Origin: Lysobacter sp. S4-A87
GTDB lineage: Bacteria > Pseudomonadota > Gammaproteobacteria > Xanthomonadales > Xanthomonadaceae
DNA length: 64,000 bases
Assembly: GCF_022637455.1 (NCBI RefSeq)
Contig: NZ_CP093341.1
Location: 3,410,001 to 3,474,000, forward strand
Reading direction: 5' to 3'
Shown here: positions 52,880 to 62,187 of the stretch, piece after piece
Layout of the letters: each line of letters starts with the position of its first letter
How positions within the stretch are numbered: position 1 is the first letter of the stretch
The notes under the pieces: generated by a model
What the model saw: the letters and a program-made list of their open reading frames with translations, nothing else
Told to the model about the DNA's origin: nothing
Databases searched by the model: none
Position numbers and translations under genes: made by a program

Positions 52880-54145
52880 ATGGAGCCGCTGAACACCTTG
52901 AACCGCTGGAGCGAGCGAGCGCGTGACCGCGCACGTGCGGGCACCTTCTTCCGATTCCTCGCCAAACGCTTCCTCGACGACAACCTGTTCCAGGCCGCCG
53001 GCGCGCTGTCGTACACGACGGTGTTCGCGCTGGTGCCGCTGTCGATGGTGGTGTTCGGCGTGTTGTCGGCGTTCCCCGTCTTCGGGGAATGGAGCGATCG
53101 CCTCAGCGATTACATCTTCTCCAACTTCGTCCCCAGTGCCGCCCGCTCGGTCGAGTCCTACCTCAAGCAGTTCTCGGCCAATGCCGGCCAGCTCACCGCG
53201 GCCGGCGTGATCGCCCTGGTGGTGTCGCTGCTGATCACCCTCAATGGGGTGGAGGCGACCTTCAACCGGATCTGGCGGGTCAAGACCGGGCGGCCGAAGG
53301 TCGGACGCTTCCTCGTCTACTGGACCGTGCTGACCCTGGGCGCGCTGATGGCCGCGGCGAGCCTGGCGATCTCGGCGCGATTCTTCGCCATGTCCGTCTT
53401 CGAGACCGAGGCCGGGCACCTCCTGCAGAAGATGCTGCTGCGCCTGGCGCCGATCGCGATCGAGCTGCTGGCCTTCGCCGCGATCTACCGCGTGGTGCCG
53501 CACCGCACGATCCAGTGGCGTCACGCCATTGCCGGCGCGATGCTGGCGACGTTCCTGTTCGAGTCGGTGAAGTGGGGCATCGGCCTGTACCTGGGCAACT
53601 TCGGTTCGTATTCGAAGATCTATGGCACGCTCGCCTTCGTCCCGATCTTCCTGCTGTGGATCTACCTGAGCTGGATAGCGATCCTGCTCGGCGCGTCGCT
53701 GGCCTCGTCGATGTCGGCGTTCCGCTACCAGCCGGCGAGCATGCGCCTGCCGCTGGGCCATGAGATCTACGGCCTGCTTCGCCTGTTGGGCCGCTTCAAC
53801 GAGGCGCGCAGGAAGGGCAACGGCCTGCACATCGACGACATCGAACAGCTCGAGCCGATGCTGACCGATGCGCTGGTCCAGCAAATGCTCGCCCAGCTCG
53901 ACGAGATCAACGTCGTGCGGCGCGCCGAAAATGGCGAATGGCTGCTGACCCGCGACCTGGACGAGCTGACCCTGGCCGAGCTGTACGAGGCGTGCAACCT
54001 GCGCATCCCGATCGCCGAAGCGGTGCTGCCGTGCCGCGACGATGCGCTGGGCCGCTCCGCCATTGCCGTTCTCGATGAACTTCGCATTCCATTGCGCGAG
54101 CTGCTCAAGCGCCGCGCGTCCACCATCCATTCCGAAGAGGTCTAG
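52880..54145 (+). CDS. YihY-family inner membrane protein
   Basis: 421 residues. The YihY/RNase BN-like membrane domain (residues 20-290) shows NLFQAAGALSYTTVFALVPL, AAGVIALVVSLLITLNGVEA (here NGVEATFNRIWRVKTGRPKV) and YGTLAFVPIFLLWIYLSWIA, with about six helices. A C-terminal cytosolic domain (290-421) follows with a winged-helix-like pattern (DALVQQMLAQLDEINVVRRA). Despite the old name 'ribonuclease BN' these are membrane proteins of unknown role. It forms an operon with the thioredoxin-like and acylphosphatase genes. Confidence 0.87.
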   Translation: MEPLNTLNRWSERARDRARAGTFFRFLAKRFLDDNLFQAAGALSYTTVFALVPLSMVVFGVLSAFPVFGEWSDRLSDYIFSNFVPSAARSVESYLKQFSANAGQLTAAGVIALVVSLLITLNGVEATFNRIWRVKTGRPKVGRFLVYWTVLTLGALMAAASLAISARFFAMSVFETEAGHLLQKMLLRLAPIAIELLAFAAIYRVVPHRTIQWRHAIAGAMLATFLFESVKWGIGLYLGNFGSYSKIYGTLAFVPIFLLWIYLSWIAILLGASLASSMSAFRYQPASMRLPLGHEIYGLLRLLGRFNEARRKGNGLHIDDIEQLEPMLTDALVQQMLAQLDEINVVRRAENGEWLLTRDLDELTLAELYEACNLRIPIAEAVLPCRDDALGRSAIAVLDELRIPLRELLKRRASTIHSEEV

Positions 54146-54149
54146 TCCG

Positions 54150-54782
54150 ATGTCGAGCCGCCTGCTCTCCCTGCATGTCTCCACCCGTGCCAAGGCGTGC
54201 GCCGCCACGGTCCTGGCCATGCTGCTGCTCGCCGGCTGCCAGAAGCCGGCGCCCGCGCCGGAAGCGCAGGCACCTGCGAAGCCCGGGGCGCCGGCCGCAC
54301 CTGCTGCTCCGGCGGCTCCGGCCACGCCGGCGGCTCCCTCCGACACGCCCGAGCTGAAGATCACCACGGTCGATGGCAAGCCGTACGACCTCGCCGAACA
54401 TCGGGGCAAGTGGGTCGTGGTGAACTTCTGGGCGACGTGGTGCAAGCCCTGCCTGAAGGAAATGCCGGAGCTGTCGGCGCTCGACGCGATGCGTGAGCAC
54501 GTCGAAGTGCTGGGCCTGGCCTATGAAGAAATCGCGCCGGCCGACATGCGCGCCTTCCTGATCAAGCACCCGGTGTCGTACCCGGTCGCGATCGTCGACA
54601 CCTTCAATCCGCCGGCGGCCTTCGAGACCCCGCGCGGCTTGCCGATGACCTTCCTGATCGGCCCCGACGGCAAGGTTGCCGACAAGTTCCTCGGCCCGGT
54701 CACCGCGCACGACATCGAGGCGGCGATTGCCAAGGCCGGCGGCCCGCAGGCGCAGCCTGCCGCCGCTGCGACGAAGTCATGA
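54150..54782 (+). CDS. TlpA-like thioredoxin-fold lipoprotein
   Basis: 210 residues. Lipobox LLAGC with the lipidated Cys30; a Pro/Ala-rich tether (residues 35-65); then a thioredoxin domain with WATWCKPCLKEMPEL (Cys98-Lys-Pro-Cys101). LPMTFLIGPDGKVADKF is the cis-Pro loop and strand. This is typical of membrane-anchored TlpA/ResA reductases that reduce periplasmic disulfides. GAGG lies upstream of the ATG. It follows yihY by four bases and overlaps acyP by four. Confidence 0.88.
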   Translation: MSSRLLSLHVSTRAKACAATVLAMLLLAGCQKPAPAPEAQAPAKPGAPAAPAAPAAPATPAAPSDTPELKITTVDGKPYDLAEHRGKWVVVNFWATWCKPCLKEMPELSALDAMREHVEVLGLAYEEIAPADMRAFLIKHPVSYPVAIVDTFNPPAAFETPRGLPMTFLIGPDGKVADKFLGPVTAHDIEAAIAKAGGPQAQPAAAATKS

Positions 54783-55048
54783 GCGCGGCGCGCTTCATCG
54801 TCAGTGGTCGCGTGCAGGGCGTGTTCTTCCGCGCTTCGACCCGCGACCAGGCACTGGCGCTGGGCTTGCGCGGATTCGCCCGGAACCTGCCGGACGGCCG
54901 TGTCGAAGTGCTCGCGGCCGGTGACGACGTGGCACTCGACCGGCTCGCCGCGTGGCTGCGGCAAGGCCCGGCCATGGCGCAGGTGGACGACCTCGAGCGC
55001 CTGGCAGCGCTGGACAACGAAGCCGGCGAAACCTTCGTGATCTCGTAG
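54779..55048 (+). CDS. acyP: Acylphosphatase
   Basis: 89 residues; hydrolyses acyl phosphates. The catalytic pair is Arg18 (GRVQGVFFRASTRDQA) and Asn36 (LRGFARNLPDGRVEV), as in all acylphosphatases. The start overlaps the stop of the TlpA-like gene. Its TAG stop lies inside a dispersed palindrome (55045-55073). Confidence 0.93.
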   Translation: MSAARFIVSGRVQGVFFRASTRDQALALGLRGFARNLPDGRVEVLAAGDDVALDRLAAWLRQGPAMAQVDDLERLAALDNEAGETFVIS

Positions 55049-55073
55049 CCCGGGTAAGCAACGCGCACCCGGG
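55045..55073. repeat. Single GTAGCCCGGG palindrome supplying the acyP stop
   Basis: GTAGCCCGGGTAAGCAACGC... ends ...CACCCGGG. TAG at 55046-55048 is the acyP stop codon. Confidence 0.85.
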
Positions 55074-55110
55074 ACAACCGCCCGCAATCCCTCAACGCCC
55101 CCCGGATCGC

Positions 55111-55887
55111 CTAGCCCTTGATCGTCCGGATCGGCTTGATCACCCCGTACCGTTCCTTCTTCGCCTTCCCCGCCAACGGCTCGAACACGATCGGCTCCTC
55201 ACCGACATGCGTGTCGGGCAGCCGGTCGAGCAGGTCGCGGATCAGGGTCAGCCGCCCCCGCTTCTGGTCGTTGAAGTCGACCAGCGTCCAGGGAGCATGC
55301 CGGGTGTGGGTGGCCTTGAGCATGGCCTCGCGCGCCTGCGTGTAGGCGTCATAGCGCTTGCGCGCCTCGAAGTCGATCGGCGACAGCTTCCAGCGCTTGA
55401 GCGGATCGTCGAGCCGCTCGAGGAAGCGCTGTTCCTGTTCGTCCTGGTCGCAGCACAGCCAGTACTTGAACAGCAGGACGCCGTCGTCGACCAGCAGCTT
55501 TTCGAAGGTCGGCGTCTGCCGCAGGAAGGCCTTGACCTGCGCATCCTCGGCGAACCCCATCACCTGTTCGACGCCGGCGCGGTTGTACCAGCTGCGATCG
55601 AACAGGGCGATCTCGCCTGCGGAGGGCAGGTAAGGCACATAGCGCTGGAAGTACCACTGCGCGCTTTCGCGTTCGGTCGGTTTCGGCAGCGCGACCACCT
55701 GGCATTGCCGCGGGTTGAGGTGCTCGGAGATGGCGCTGATCGCGCCGCCCTTGCCGGCGGTGTCGCGACCTTCAAACAGCACGACCAGGCGACGGCCGTT
55801 GTGCTTGAGCCAGCGCGCCATGTTCGCCAGCTCGATCTGCAGCGGTTCGAGCAGGGCTTCGTATTCCTTGCGCTTGAGGCCGGCCAT
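55111..55887 (-). CDS. ppk2: Polyphosphate kinase 2
   Basis: 258 residues; the PPK2 family transfers phosphate between polyphosphate and nucleotides. The Walker A motif is FEGRDTAGKGGAI (38-50). The Walker B-like motif is ALFDRSWYNRAG (94-105). KPTERESAQWYFQRYVPYLP is family-specific. GGGAG precedes the ATG. The ATG overlaps the stop of the XRE regulator gene, so the two are co-translated. Class I or II cannot be decided with certainty. Confidence 0.9.
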   Translation of the reverse strand: MAGLKRKEYEALLEPLQIELANMARWLKHNGRRLVVLFEGRDTAGKGGAISAISEHLNPRQCQVVALPKPTERESAQWYFQRYVPYLPSAGEIALFDRSWYNRAGVEQVMGFAEDAQVKAFLRQTPTFEKLLVDDGVLLFKYWLCCDQDEQEQRFLERLDDPLKRWKLSPIDFEARKRYDAYTQAREAMLKATHTRHAPWTLVDFNDQKRGRLTLIRDLLDRLPDTHVGEEPIVFEPLAGKAKKERYGVIKPIRTIKG

Positions 55888-56246
55888 CACTTGCTCCCTC
55901 GACGACGTTTGGCGGTATTGGCGCTGGCGGCGCCGGCCATGCTGCGCGCCACTTCCAATAGCGCGCCTTGCTGGCGCGTGGTGAGGGCACGGTAGGCGCT
56001 GAGCAGGTCGTGTTCGCCCTGGGTGCGGGCCGGGTCGAGCGTGCTGGCCAGTTCGGCCAGCAGGGCGCCCGCCGGCACGCCGAAGGCGCGTGCCAGTGCG
56101 TCGAGCTGTTCCTTGCCGGGCATCTTCTCGCCCCGGAGCCAGGCGCTGACGGTGGCGACGCCGGCGCGCGGTATGGCGGTGGCGATGTCGGCTGCGCTCA
56201 GGCCGCGGGCCCTGGCGAGCAGTTGCAGGGTGGTGTCCAACGGCAT
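55887..56246 (-). CDS. XRE-family transcriptional regulator
   Basis: 119 residues. N-terminal HTH: LQLLARARGLSAADIATAIP, VATVSAWLRGEKMPGKEQLD, ALARAFGVPAGALLAEL. The C-terminal half (ALTTRQQGALLEVARSMAGA) is helical and basic at the end (KRRRGSK). Its stop overlaps the ppk2 ATG, so it is likely to control polyphosphate metabolism or itself. Confidence 0.75.
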   Translation of the reverse strand: MPLDTTLQLLARARGLSAADIATAIPRAGVATVSAWLRGEKMPGKEQLDALARAFGVPAGALLAELASTLDPARTQGEHDLLSAYRALTTRQQGALLEVARSMAGAASANTAKRRRGSK

Positions 56247-56288
56247 GGTCTGGCTCCGGTGGTTGAACCCGATCGATGGGCGTGCGGG

Positions 56289-56810
56289 TCAGCGTTCCTT
56301 GAGGCGTGGGCGCAGCGTGGCGAGGTTGCAGGGCCGGGTACGCGCGTCGAGCTGGTTGCGGATGATCCTCTCCCAGGCGGTGCGACACGCCGAGGTCGAG
56401 CCCGGCAGGGCGAACACGAACGTGCCGTTGGCCAGGCCGGCGAAGGCACGCGATTGCACGGTGGACGTGCCGATCTCTTCGTAGCTGATGGCGCGGAACA
56501 GTTCGCCGAAGCCTGGCATCTGTTTGTCGAGCAGCGGCAGCAGGGCTTCGGGCGTGGAGTCGCGCCCGGTGAAGCCGGTGCCGCCGGTGACGAGGATGCC
56601 GTCGATATCGTCGTCGGCGATCCATTTCGACACGATGGCGCGCAGGCGGTAGCGGTCGTCGGGCAGCAGCTTGCGATCGGCCAGCCGGTGGCCGTCGTCG
56701 GTCAGCGACTGCACCAGGTAGTCACCGGAGCTGTCTTCGGCGAGGGTGCGCGAGTCCGAGACGGTCAGCACGCAAAGATTCAGGGGGATGAGGTCGTGTT
56801 CGGCAGTCAT
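56289..56810 (-). CDS. moaB: Molybdenum cofactor biosynthesis protein MoaB
   Basis: 173 residues; MoaB/Mog adenylyltransferase fold. [40 protein letters not shown] and [20 protein letters not shown] are the family's nucleotide- and molybdopterin-binding loops (GGTG, DxTPE, PGS). No other moa genes are nearby. Confidence 0.93.
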   Translation of the reverse strand: MTAEHDLIPLNLCVLTVSDSRTLAEDSSGDYLVQSLTDDGHRLADRKLLPDDRYRLRAIVSKWIADDDIDGILVTGGTGFTGRDSTPEALLPLLDKQMPGFGELFRAISYEEIGTSTVQSRAFAGLANGTFVFALPGSTSACRTAWERIIRNQLDARTRPCNLATLRPRLKER

Positions 56811-56871
56811 GGCGGCGAGCCTAACCGATTGCCTGTGTGATGGCGGTGCTCACCTTTGCGGCCCCGCCTCC

Positions 56872-56939
56872 GTAGCCCGGGTAAGCGCAGCGCACCCGGG
56901 ATTGACGGTCCCCGGGTGCGCTGCGCTTACCCGGGCTAC
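56872..56939. repeat. GTAGCCCGGG inverted pair supplying the OGT stop
   Basis: GTAGCCCGGGTAAGCGCAGC... at 56872 and an inverted copy ending ...CTTACCCGGGCTAC at 56939. The TAG stop of the minus-strand OGT gene is the complement of CTA at 56936-56938, inside the repeat. Confidence 0.9.
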
Positions 56940-58630
56940 CGGCGCGCCATCGCGCGCACCGCGTCGGCAAAGTCACGCGCAAAGCCGCCCATGTCGAACA
57001 GGCCGCTCTCGCTTCGTCGAAGAGCCAGCTCGTCCTTGAGCGCATCCAACGCGCGCGGATCCCTCCCCAGCGCGACCGCGCGCGCCACGAATGCCGCATC
57101 GTCGGCGACATTCATGTCCATCATGCCGAGGTGATGATTGAGGCTGCCGGCAACACGCGCCGCGAACGTCTCGCCCGGTCGCGTCAGTACCGGACACCCG
57201 GCCCACAAGGCATCCGATGCGGTGGTGTGGGCGTTGTAGGGCTCGGTGTCGAGGAACAGGTCGGCGTGCTGCAGCCGGGCCATGTACTCGGCGTGCGGTT
57301 GCTTGGGCATGAACACCAGCCGGGCGGGATCGACTCCCTGCATGCGCGCAACATCGCCCAGGCGCGCGTCGGCGTGGCCCGGTCCCGACAACAGCCACAG
57401 CACACTGCCGGGCGCGTCGCGCAGCACCGCCAATGCGCGCGTCACGCTGCGCGGGTTGAGTTTGTAGCTGTTGTTGAAGCAGCAGAACACCACGCCTTCG
57501 CCGTCGGTGCCGCGCTCGGGAAGGCCGCATTGCGCGCGCGACGGCGGCGGCAGGAGCGCGCGCGTGGTATCGGACGGCTGGAAGCAGCGCGGCAGCCACA
57601 CCACGTTCTCGCTGAAGGCGTGCGCCATCGTTTCCGGCAGCACGAAGCGGTCGGCCAGCACATGATCGATCCAGGGTGCGCCGGACGTGCCTGGGTAGGC
57701 CAGCCAGTTCACCTGCACCGGCGCGGGTCGCATCGCCAGTACTTCCGGCGCGCCACCGCCGCCCCAGCCGCGCAGGTCGAACAGCACGTCGATGCCGGCC
57801 GCGCGGATGGCCGTCGCCACCTGCGCATGCGCGCGCATCGAGACATCGTGCAATGTGTGGGCGGCGGCCTGCAGGCGCTGGCGGATCGGACTGCCGTCGT
57901 CGTCGTTGAGCGCGAACAGGTGGATCTCCATGTCCGTCTGCGCCTTGAGTCGTTCGAACATCGCCGCCGTGAGCAGGCCGGTCGGATGTGCGCCGAAACC
58001 GTTGGAAAGGAAGCCGACGCGGATCGGCCCGGCGGCCGCGGCCTCCGGTGGCGGCATCGTGCGCACTGCCGCGGCTACGACACCCGCGCGAAGGCGCGCG
58101 CAGCGCAACTGTTCCAGGGCGCTGGCGTCCTCGCTGAGAAAGGCGAACGGTTCGACCGATGCGCTGCCGTTGTTGACCGCATCGCGGACCTGGCGCGCAA
58201 GCGCGTCGAGATCGCGCCAGTCACACAGTTTGCGCCGCCAGGCCAGCAGGTAGGCGGCCAGTTGCGGTTCGTCCGGGGCCAGCGCGTGTGCACGCGCGTA
58301 GGCCTGCGATGCGGCTTCGGCCTCGCCGGCGTCTTCCAGCGCATGCCCCAGCCAGACCGCGATGCCGGGATGATCGGGCGCATTGGCCGCGGCCGCGCGC
58401 AGGCTGGCGACAGCCTCGCCGCGCTGGCCCTGCATCCACTGCGCGCGCCCCAGTCGCGCCAGCGCTTCGGGATGGCCGGGCCTCAGCGCGAGTGCGCGCT
58501 GCGCAGCCATCGCGCCGGCGGCGGCATCGCCGCGATCGAGCTCATGTTCGGCCAGCAGGATCCAGGCAAAGCCATCGCCGGGATTGCGCTCGAGTGCGCG
58601 GCGCAATTCGATGCGCGGATCGTTGTGCAC
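56936..58630 (-). CDS. TPR-containing O-GlcNAc-transferase homologue (GT41)
   Basis: 564 residues with N-terminal TPRs (residues 5-130: AWILLAEHELDRGDAAAGAM, ALARLGRAQWMQGQRGEAVA, IAVWLGHALEDAGEAEAASQ). The family GT41 catalytic region follows with RVGFLSNGFGAHPTG (His215) and FCCFNNSYKLNPRSV (Lys390, matching the UDP-binding lysine of OGT), and PNAHTTASDALWAG-type motif YNAHTTASDALWAGCPVL. It is similar to the Xanthomonas XcOGT. The start is GTG at 58630, three bases after the GNAT stop, so translation is coupled. The natural protein substrate is unknown. Confidence 0.88.
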   Translation of the reverse strand: MHNDPRIELRRALERNPGDGFAWILLAEHELDRGDAAAGAMAAQRALALRPGHPEALARLGRAQWMQGQRGEAVASLRAAAANAPDHPGIAVWLGHALEDAGEAEAASQAYARAHALAPDEPQLAAYLLAWRRKLCDWRDLDALARQVRDAVNNGSASVEPFAFLSEDASALEQLRCARLRAGVVAAAVRTMPPPEAAAAGPIRVGFLSNGFGAHPTGLLTAAMFERLKAQTDMEIHLFALNDDDGSPIRQRLQAAAHTLHDVSMRAHAQVATAIRAAGIDVLFDLRGWGGGGAPEVLAMRPAPVQVNWLAYPGTSGAPWIDHVLADRFVLPETMAHAFSENVVWLPRCFQPSDTTRALLPPPSRAQCGLPERGTDGEGVVFCCFNNSYKLNPRSVTRALAVLRDAPGSVLWLLSGPGHADARLGDVARMQGVDPARLVFMPKQPHAEYMARLQHADLFLDTEPYNAHTTASDALWAGCPVLTRPGETFAARVAGSLNHHLGMMDMNVADDAAFVARAVALGRDPRALDALKDELALRRSESGLFDMGGFARDFADAVRAMARR

Positions 58631-58633
58631 GGA

Positions 58634-59083
58634 TCAGACCAGGGCCAGGTGATAGCGAAGCGTGCCGTCGTACAGCTGCCAGCCGCCGGATTCGTACAGG
58701 GCCTGGGCGTTGCGGTTGTCCGGCGTTGTCTCCAGCTCGAGGCGGATCGCGCCGTCATCGCGCGCGAACATCGCGGCGGCCGTCAGCAGCGCCTGCGCCA
58801 CGCCTTGCCGGCGCGCACCCTGGGCGACGTACAGATCGTTGAGCACCCACACCCGTGCCGCGCGCACCGAAGAGAACGTCGGGTAGAGCTGGGTGAAGCC
58901 GACGGCTGCCTCGTCGATCATCGCCAGCAGGACGACGGACTGGTCGCGCTGGATGCGATCGTGCAGGAACCCGCGTGCCAGTGCCGGATCCTGCGGCTGC
59001 TCGTAGAACATGCGGTAAGCGTCGAACAGCGGTGCAAGCTGGTCGAGGTCGCCGAGCGTGGCGCGCCTGATCTCGAGGGGCAT
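58634..59083 (-). CDS. GNAT-family N-acetyltransferase
   Basis: 149 residues. Motif A of the GNAT fold is seen as VWVLNDLYVAQGARRQGVAQ and ALLTAAAMFARDDGAIRLEL, with Q-x-x-R-R-x-G (acetyl-CoA loop) in QGARRQGVA. The C-terminal NAQALYESGGWQLYDGTLRY is typical. Substrate not readable. The OGT gene starts three bases after its stop. Confidence 0.85.
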   Translation of the reverse strand: MPLEIRRATLGDLDQLAPLFDAYRMFYEQPQDPALARGFLHDRIQRDQSVVLLAMIDEAAVGFTQLYPTFSSVRAARVWVLNDLYVAQGARRQGVAQALLTAAAMFARDDGAIRLELETTPDNRNAQALYESGGWQLYDGTLRYHLALV

Positions 59084-59167
59084 GGCGATTCCTTGGGCAC
59101 GAGGTGTCGGCGATTGTAGACAACACGCGCGGCCCGCAATGTCGTCTCTCTGCCGCGGACCGTCCGG

Positions 59168-59536
59168 CTAGAGTGCCGCGAGGCCGTCCTGGATCACGCC
59201 GATCAGCACGCCGGCCGCCAGCAGCCCCAGTCCCCACAGGAACATGCGGATCGCCCGCGAGTATTGCGACGCCTGCAGCGAATCGGGATGCAGCAGCCGC
59301 TTGAGCGCCACCAGTTGCGCCGCGATGCCGGCCACCATTGGCGTCACGACACCAATGTCGGTGAGGTGCCAGGGCTCGGGATCGTCCGTCCACTGGGTGA
59401 GGATGCCGAGCGAGAAGGCCGCCAGCACGCCGACCACGGTCATCGACCCGTTGCGGAAGACCGCGTCGATGTCCTTTGCCGGAGGTGCGGGAGTCGGAGG
59501 CGCGGCTGTTGGGGGCGCAGTGGGTTCATCCGCCAT
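59168..59536 (-). CDS. Small membrane protein of unknown function
   Basis: 122 residues from the ATG at 59536. A Pro/Ala/Thr-rich N-terminus is followed by about three helices (SMTVVGVLAAFSLGILTQWT, VVTPMVAGIAAQLVALKRLL, MFLWGLGLLAAGVLIGVIQD). No recognised family. Confidence 0.6.
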   Translation of the reverse strand: MADEPTAPPTAAPPTPAPPAKDIDAVFRNGSMTVVGVLAAFSLGILTQWTDDPEPWHLTDIGVVTPMVAGIAAQLVALKRLLHPDSLQASQYSRAIRMFLWGLGLLAAGVLIGVIQDGLAAL

Positions 59537-59638
59537 GCTGGGCACCGTGTCGTGGCCGGTTGGCCGCGAGTGTAGCGCCGTTGTCGTCCACGCCCGCGTC
59601 ACCTCGCCGTGCCGTGTCGCGGCATGGTCCAGCCCGAC

Positions 59639-60724
59639 TCAGGCGTCGTGCGTCAGCCGCGCCAGTTCGTCGGCCTGGTGCTCGTGCTGCAGGCGTCCGA
59701 GCAGTTCCTCCAGATCGCCCTCGATCACGTTGGGCAGGTCATAGAGCGTGAGGCCTTCGACGCGGTGGTCGGTGATGCGGCCCTGCGGGAAGTTGTAGGT
59801 GCGGATGCGCTGGCTGCGGTCGCCGCTGCCGACCTGGAGCTTGCGGATCGAGGCCTGCGCGGCGGCGGCCTTGGCTGCCTGCGCCTCGGCCAGGATCGCG
59901 ACCAGGCGCTTCATCGCCTTGTCGCGGTTGGCGTGCTGGCTGCGTTCGGTCTGGCATTCCACGACCACGCCGCTGGGCACGTGGGTGATGCGGATCGCCG
60001 ATTCGGTCTTGTTGACGTGCTGGCCGCCGGCGCCGCTGGAGCGGAAGGTATCGACCTTCAGGTCGGCCGGACTGATCTCGATCGGTTCGCCCTCGGCCTC
60101 GACCGCGATGATCGCCACCGTCGCCGCCGAGGTGTGGATGCGGCCCTGCGACTCGGTCGCCGGCACGCGCTGCACGCGGTGCGTGCCCGATTCGAACTTC
60201 AGGCGCGAATAGGCGCCGCGCCCTTCCACGCGCGCGATCACTTCCTTGAAGCCGCCGTGCTCGCCGGGGCTGCTCGACTCGATCTCCACCTTCCAGCCCT
60301 GACGCTCGGCGTAGCGCGCGTACATGCGGAACAGGTCGCCGGCGAAGATCGCCGCTTCGTCGCCACCGGTGCCGGCGCGCACTTCCAGGTAGATGTCGCC
60401 GTCGTCGCGCGGATCTTTCGGCACGAGGTGGGCGAGCAGTTCGCTTTCGAGCTGCAGCAGGCGCGAGTTGGCGGAAGCGATTTCCTCTTCCGCCAGTTCG
60501 GCCAATTCCGGGTCGTTGCGCATGCCCTCGGCCGCGCTCAGGTCGCGCTTGGCCTGCGCCTCGGCGGACAGGGCATGGGCCACCGGCTCGAGCTGGGCGA
60601 ACTCGCGCGAGAACTTGCGGAAGCGATCGGCATCACCGATGACGCCGGGGTCCGACAACAGCCGCTCGAGTTCTTCGCGGCGTTCGACGAGGGCTTCGAG
60701 CTTGCGGCGCAGGGTAGGGGTCAT
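59639..60724 (-). CDS. prfA: Peptide chain release factor 1
   Basis: 361 residues; recognises UAA and UAG stop codons. The codon-recognition PAT (188-190, [16 protein letters not shown]) identifies RF1, not RF2. The catalytic GGQ is at 233-235 ([15 protein letters not shown]). It lies 55 bases downstream of hemA, the usual hemA-prfA order; its methyltransferase gene prmC is elsewhere in the window. Confidence 0.97.
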   Translation of the reverse strand: MTPTLRRKLEALVERREELERLLSDPGVIGDADRFRKFSREFAQLEPVAHALSAEAQAKRDLSAAEGMRNDPELAELAEEEIASANSRLLQLESELLAHLVPKDPRDDGDIYLEVRAGTGGDEAAIFAGDLFRMYARYAERQGWKVEIESSSPGEHGGFKEVIARVEGRGAYSRLKFESGTHRVQRVPATESQGRIHTSAATVAIIAVEAEGEPIEISPADLKVDTFRSSGAGGQHVNKTESAIRITHVPSGVVVECQTERSQHANRDKAMKRLVAILAEAQAAKAAAAQASIRKLQVGSGDRSQRIRTYNFPQGRITDHRVEGLTLYDLPNVIEGDLEELLGRLQHEHQADELARLTHDA

Positions 60725-60778
60725 GGGCGAACCGGGTGTGGAGGAAGGGAGCAGGCAGTACCGCGGCCGTGAAGGTCG

Positions 60779-62059
60779 CTAGGCTTCGCGCTGCTCGTCA
60801 TTCCCGGCACCGGGTTCGCTCTCGGGGAAAAGCTTCTCTGCCGCACGCGCCAGTTCGACGTTCCCACTCAGTGCCGCCTCGCGCAACGCCACGGTCGGTG
60901 CGTGCAGCAGGCGGTTGGTGAGCGTGTGGGCGAGGAAGTTCAGCACTTCCTGCGGGTCCTGGCCGGCGGCCAGTTGCTGTTGCGCCCGGGCCAGCACATC
61001 GGCCCTGGCCGACTCGCCGTGCGCGCGCAGGCGCTTGAGCGGCGCGGTGCGGGTGCTGGCGGCGATGGTCTCGGTGAAGCGCGCCACCTGCATCTCGACG
61101 ATGGCCTCGGCTTCGGTCGCCGCTTCGCGACGGCTGCGGCGGTTGTCCTCGATCGCCCGTTCCAGGTCGTCGACGGTGTACAGGAACACGTCCTTGAGCT
61201 CGGCGACGTCGGCGGCGATGTCGCGCGGCACGGCCAGGTCGAGCAGCAGCATCGGCCGGTGCCGGCGCGTCGCCAGTGCCGCGGCGACATTGGCCTTGCG
61301 CAGGATCGGGTCTCGGCTGGCGGTGGCCGAAATAACCACGTCGGCCTCGCCCAGGTGCTTGTCGAGCTCGCCCAGGGGCAGGGCGACGCCACCGTGGCGG
61401 GTGGCCAGTTCCTGCGCGTGGGCCAGCGTGCGGTTGGCCACCAGCAGGCGTTTCGCGCGCGCCTGCACGAGGTGGCGCGCGGCCAGCTCGATGGTTTCGC
61501 CGGCGCCGATGAGCAGCACGGTAGAATCCTCGAGGCGGGCGAAGGATTCCTGCGCCAGGCGCACCGCCGCCGAAGCCACCGACACCGGGTTGGCGCCGAT
61601 GCGGGTATCGGTGCGCGCGCGCTTGGCGGTGGAGAAGGCGTGCTGGAACAGTCGGTCGAGCTGGCTGCCCAGGCTGCCGGCACTGCGCGCAGTGGCCCAG
61701 GCGTCCTTCACCTGGCCCAGGATCTGCGGCTCGCCGAGCACCAGCGAGTCCAGTCCCGTGGCGACGCGGAACAGGTGGCGCACCGCATCGGCATCGCGAT
61801 GGCGGTACAGGTAGGCATGCAGGTCGCCGACCTCGTCGGGGTGGGTGGCCAGCCAGTCGGCCAGGGACTGGCCGTCGTCATCGGCAACCGCATAGAGCTC
61901 GGTGCGGTTGCAGGTCGACAGCAGTGCGACCTCGCTGACCTGCGGCAACGCGCGCAGCGCATCGAGCGCTGCCGGCACGGAGTCGGCCGAAAACGCGACG
62001 CGCTCGCGCAGGCTGACCGGCGCGGTCTGGTGGTTGATGCCTAGTACGAACAAACTCAT
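60779..62059 (-). CDS. hemA: Glutamyl-tRNA reductase
   Basis: 426 residues; first step of tetrapyrrole (haem) synthesis, reduces glutamyl-tRNA to glutamate-1-semialdehyde. The catalytic Cys50 is in [33 protein letters not shown] and [20 protein letters not shown] (NADPH fold) follow. I chose ATG 62059 ([15 protein letters not shown]), the family N terminus. prfA follows on the same strand; it is divergent from the TPR gene, a usual arrangement in this lineage. Confidence 0.96.
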   Translation of the reverse strand: MSLFVLGINHQTAPVSLRERVAFSADSVPAALDALRALPQVSEVALLSTCNRTELYAVADDDGQSLADWLATHPDEVGDLHAYLYRHRDADAVRHLFRVATGLDSLVLGEPQILGQVKDAWATARSAGSLGSQLDRLFQHAFSTAKRARTDTRIGANPVSVASAAVRLAQESFARLEDSTVLLIGAGETIELAARHLVQARAKRLLVANRTLAHAQELATRHGGVALPLGELDKHLGEADVVISATASRDPILRKANVAAALATRRHRPMLLLDLAVPRDIAADVAELKDVFLYTVDDLERAIEDNRRSRREAATEAEAIVEMQVARFTETIAASTRTAPLKRLRAHGESARADVLARAQQQLAAGQDPQEVLNFLAHTLTNRLLHAPTVALREAALSGNVELARAAEKLFPESEPGAGNDEQREA

Positions 62060-62187
62060 TTCAAACGCGCCGGACTTCGCCGACTGGGGCCTCTTCCGTT
62101 CAGGTGCTTGCGATAAGCTGCTGGCTACCGCGGAGGCCGACATTCTACCGGCCCCGTCCCGTCCCGGTTGACCTGCAGGCTTGATCG

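Noticed and set aside
57131-59119. 662-codon plus-strand frame over the OGT and GNAT genes
   Set aside because: Antisense to two identifiable proteins; no domain.
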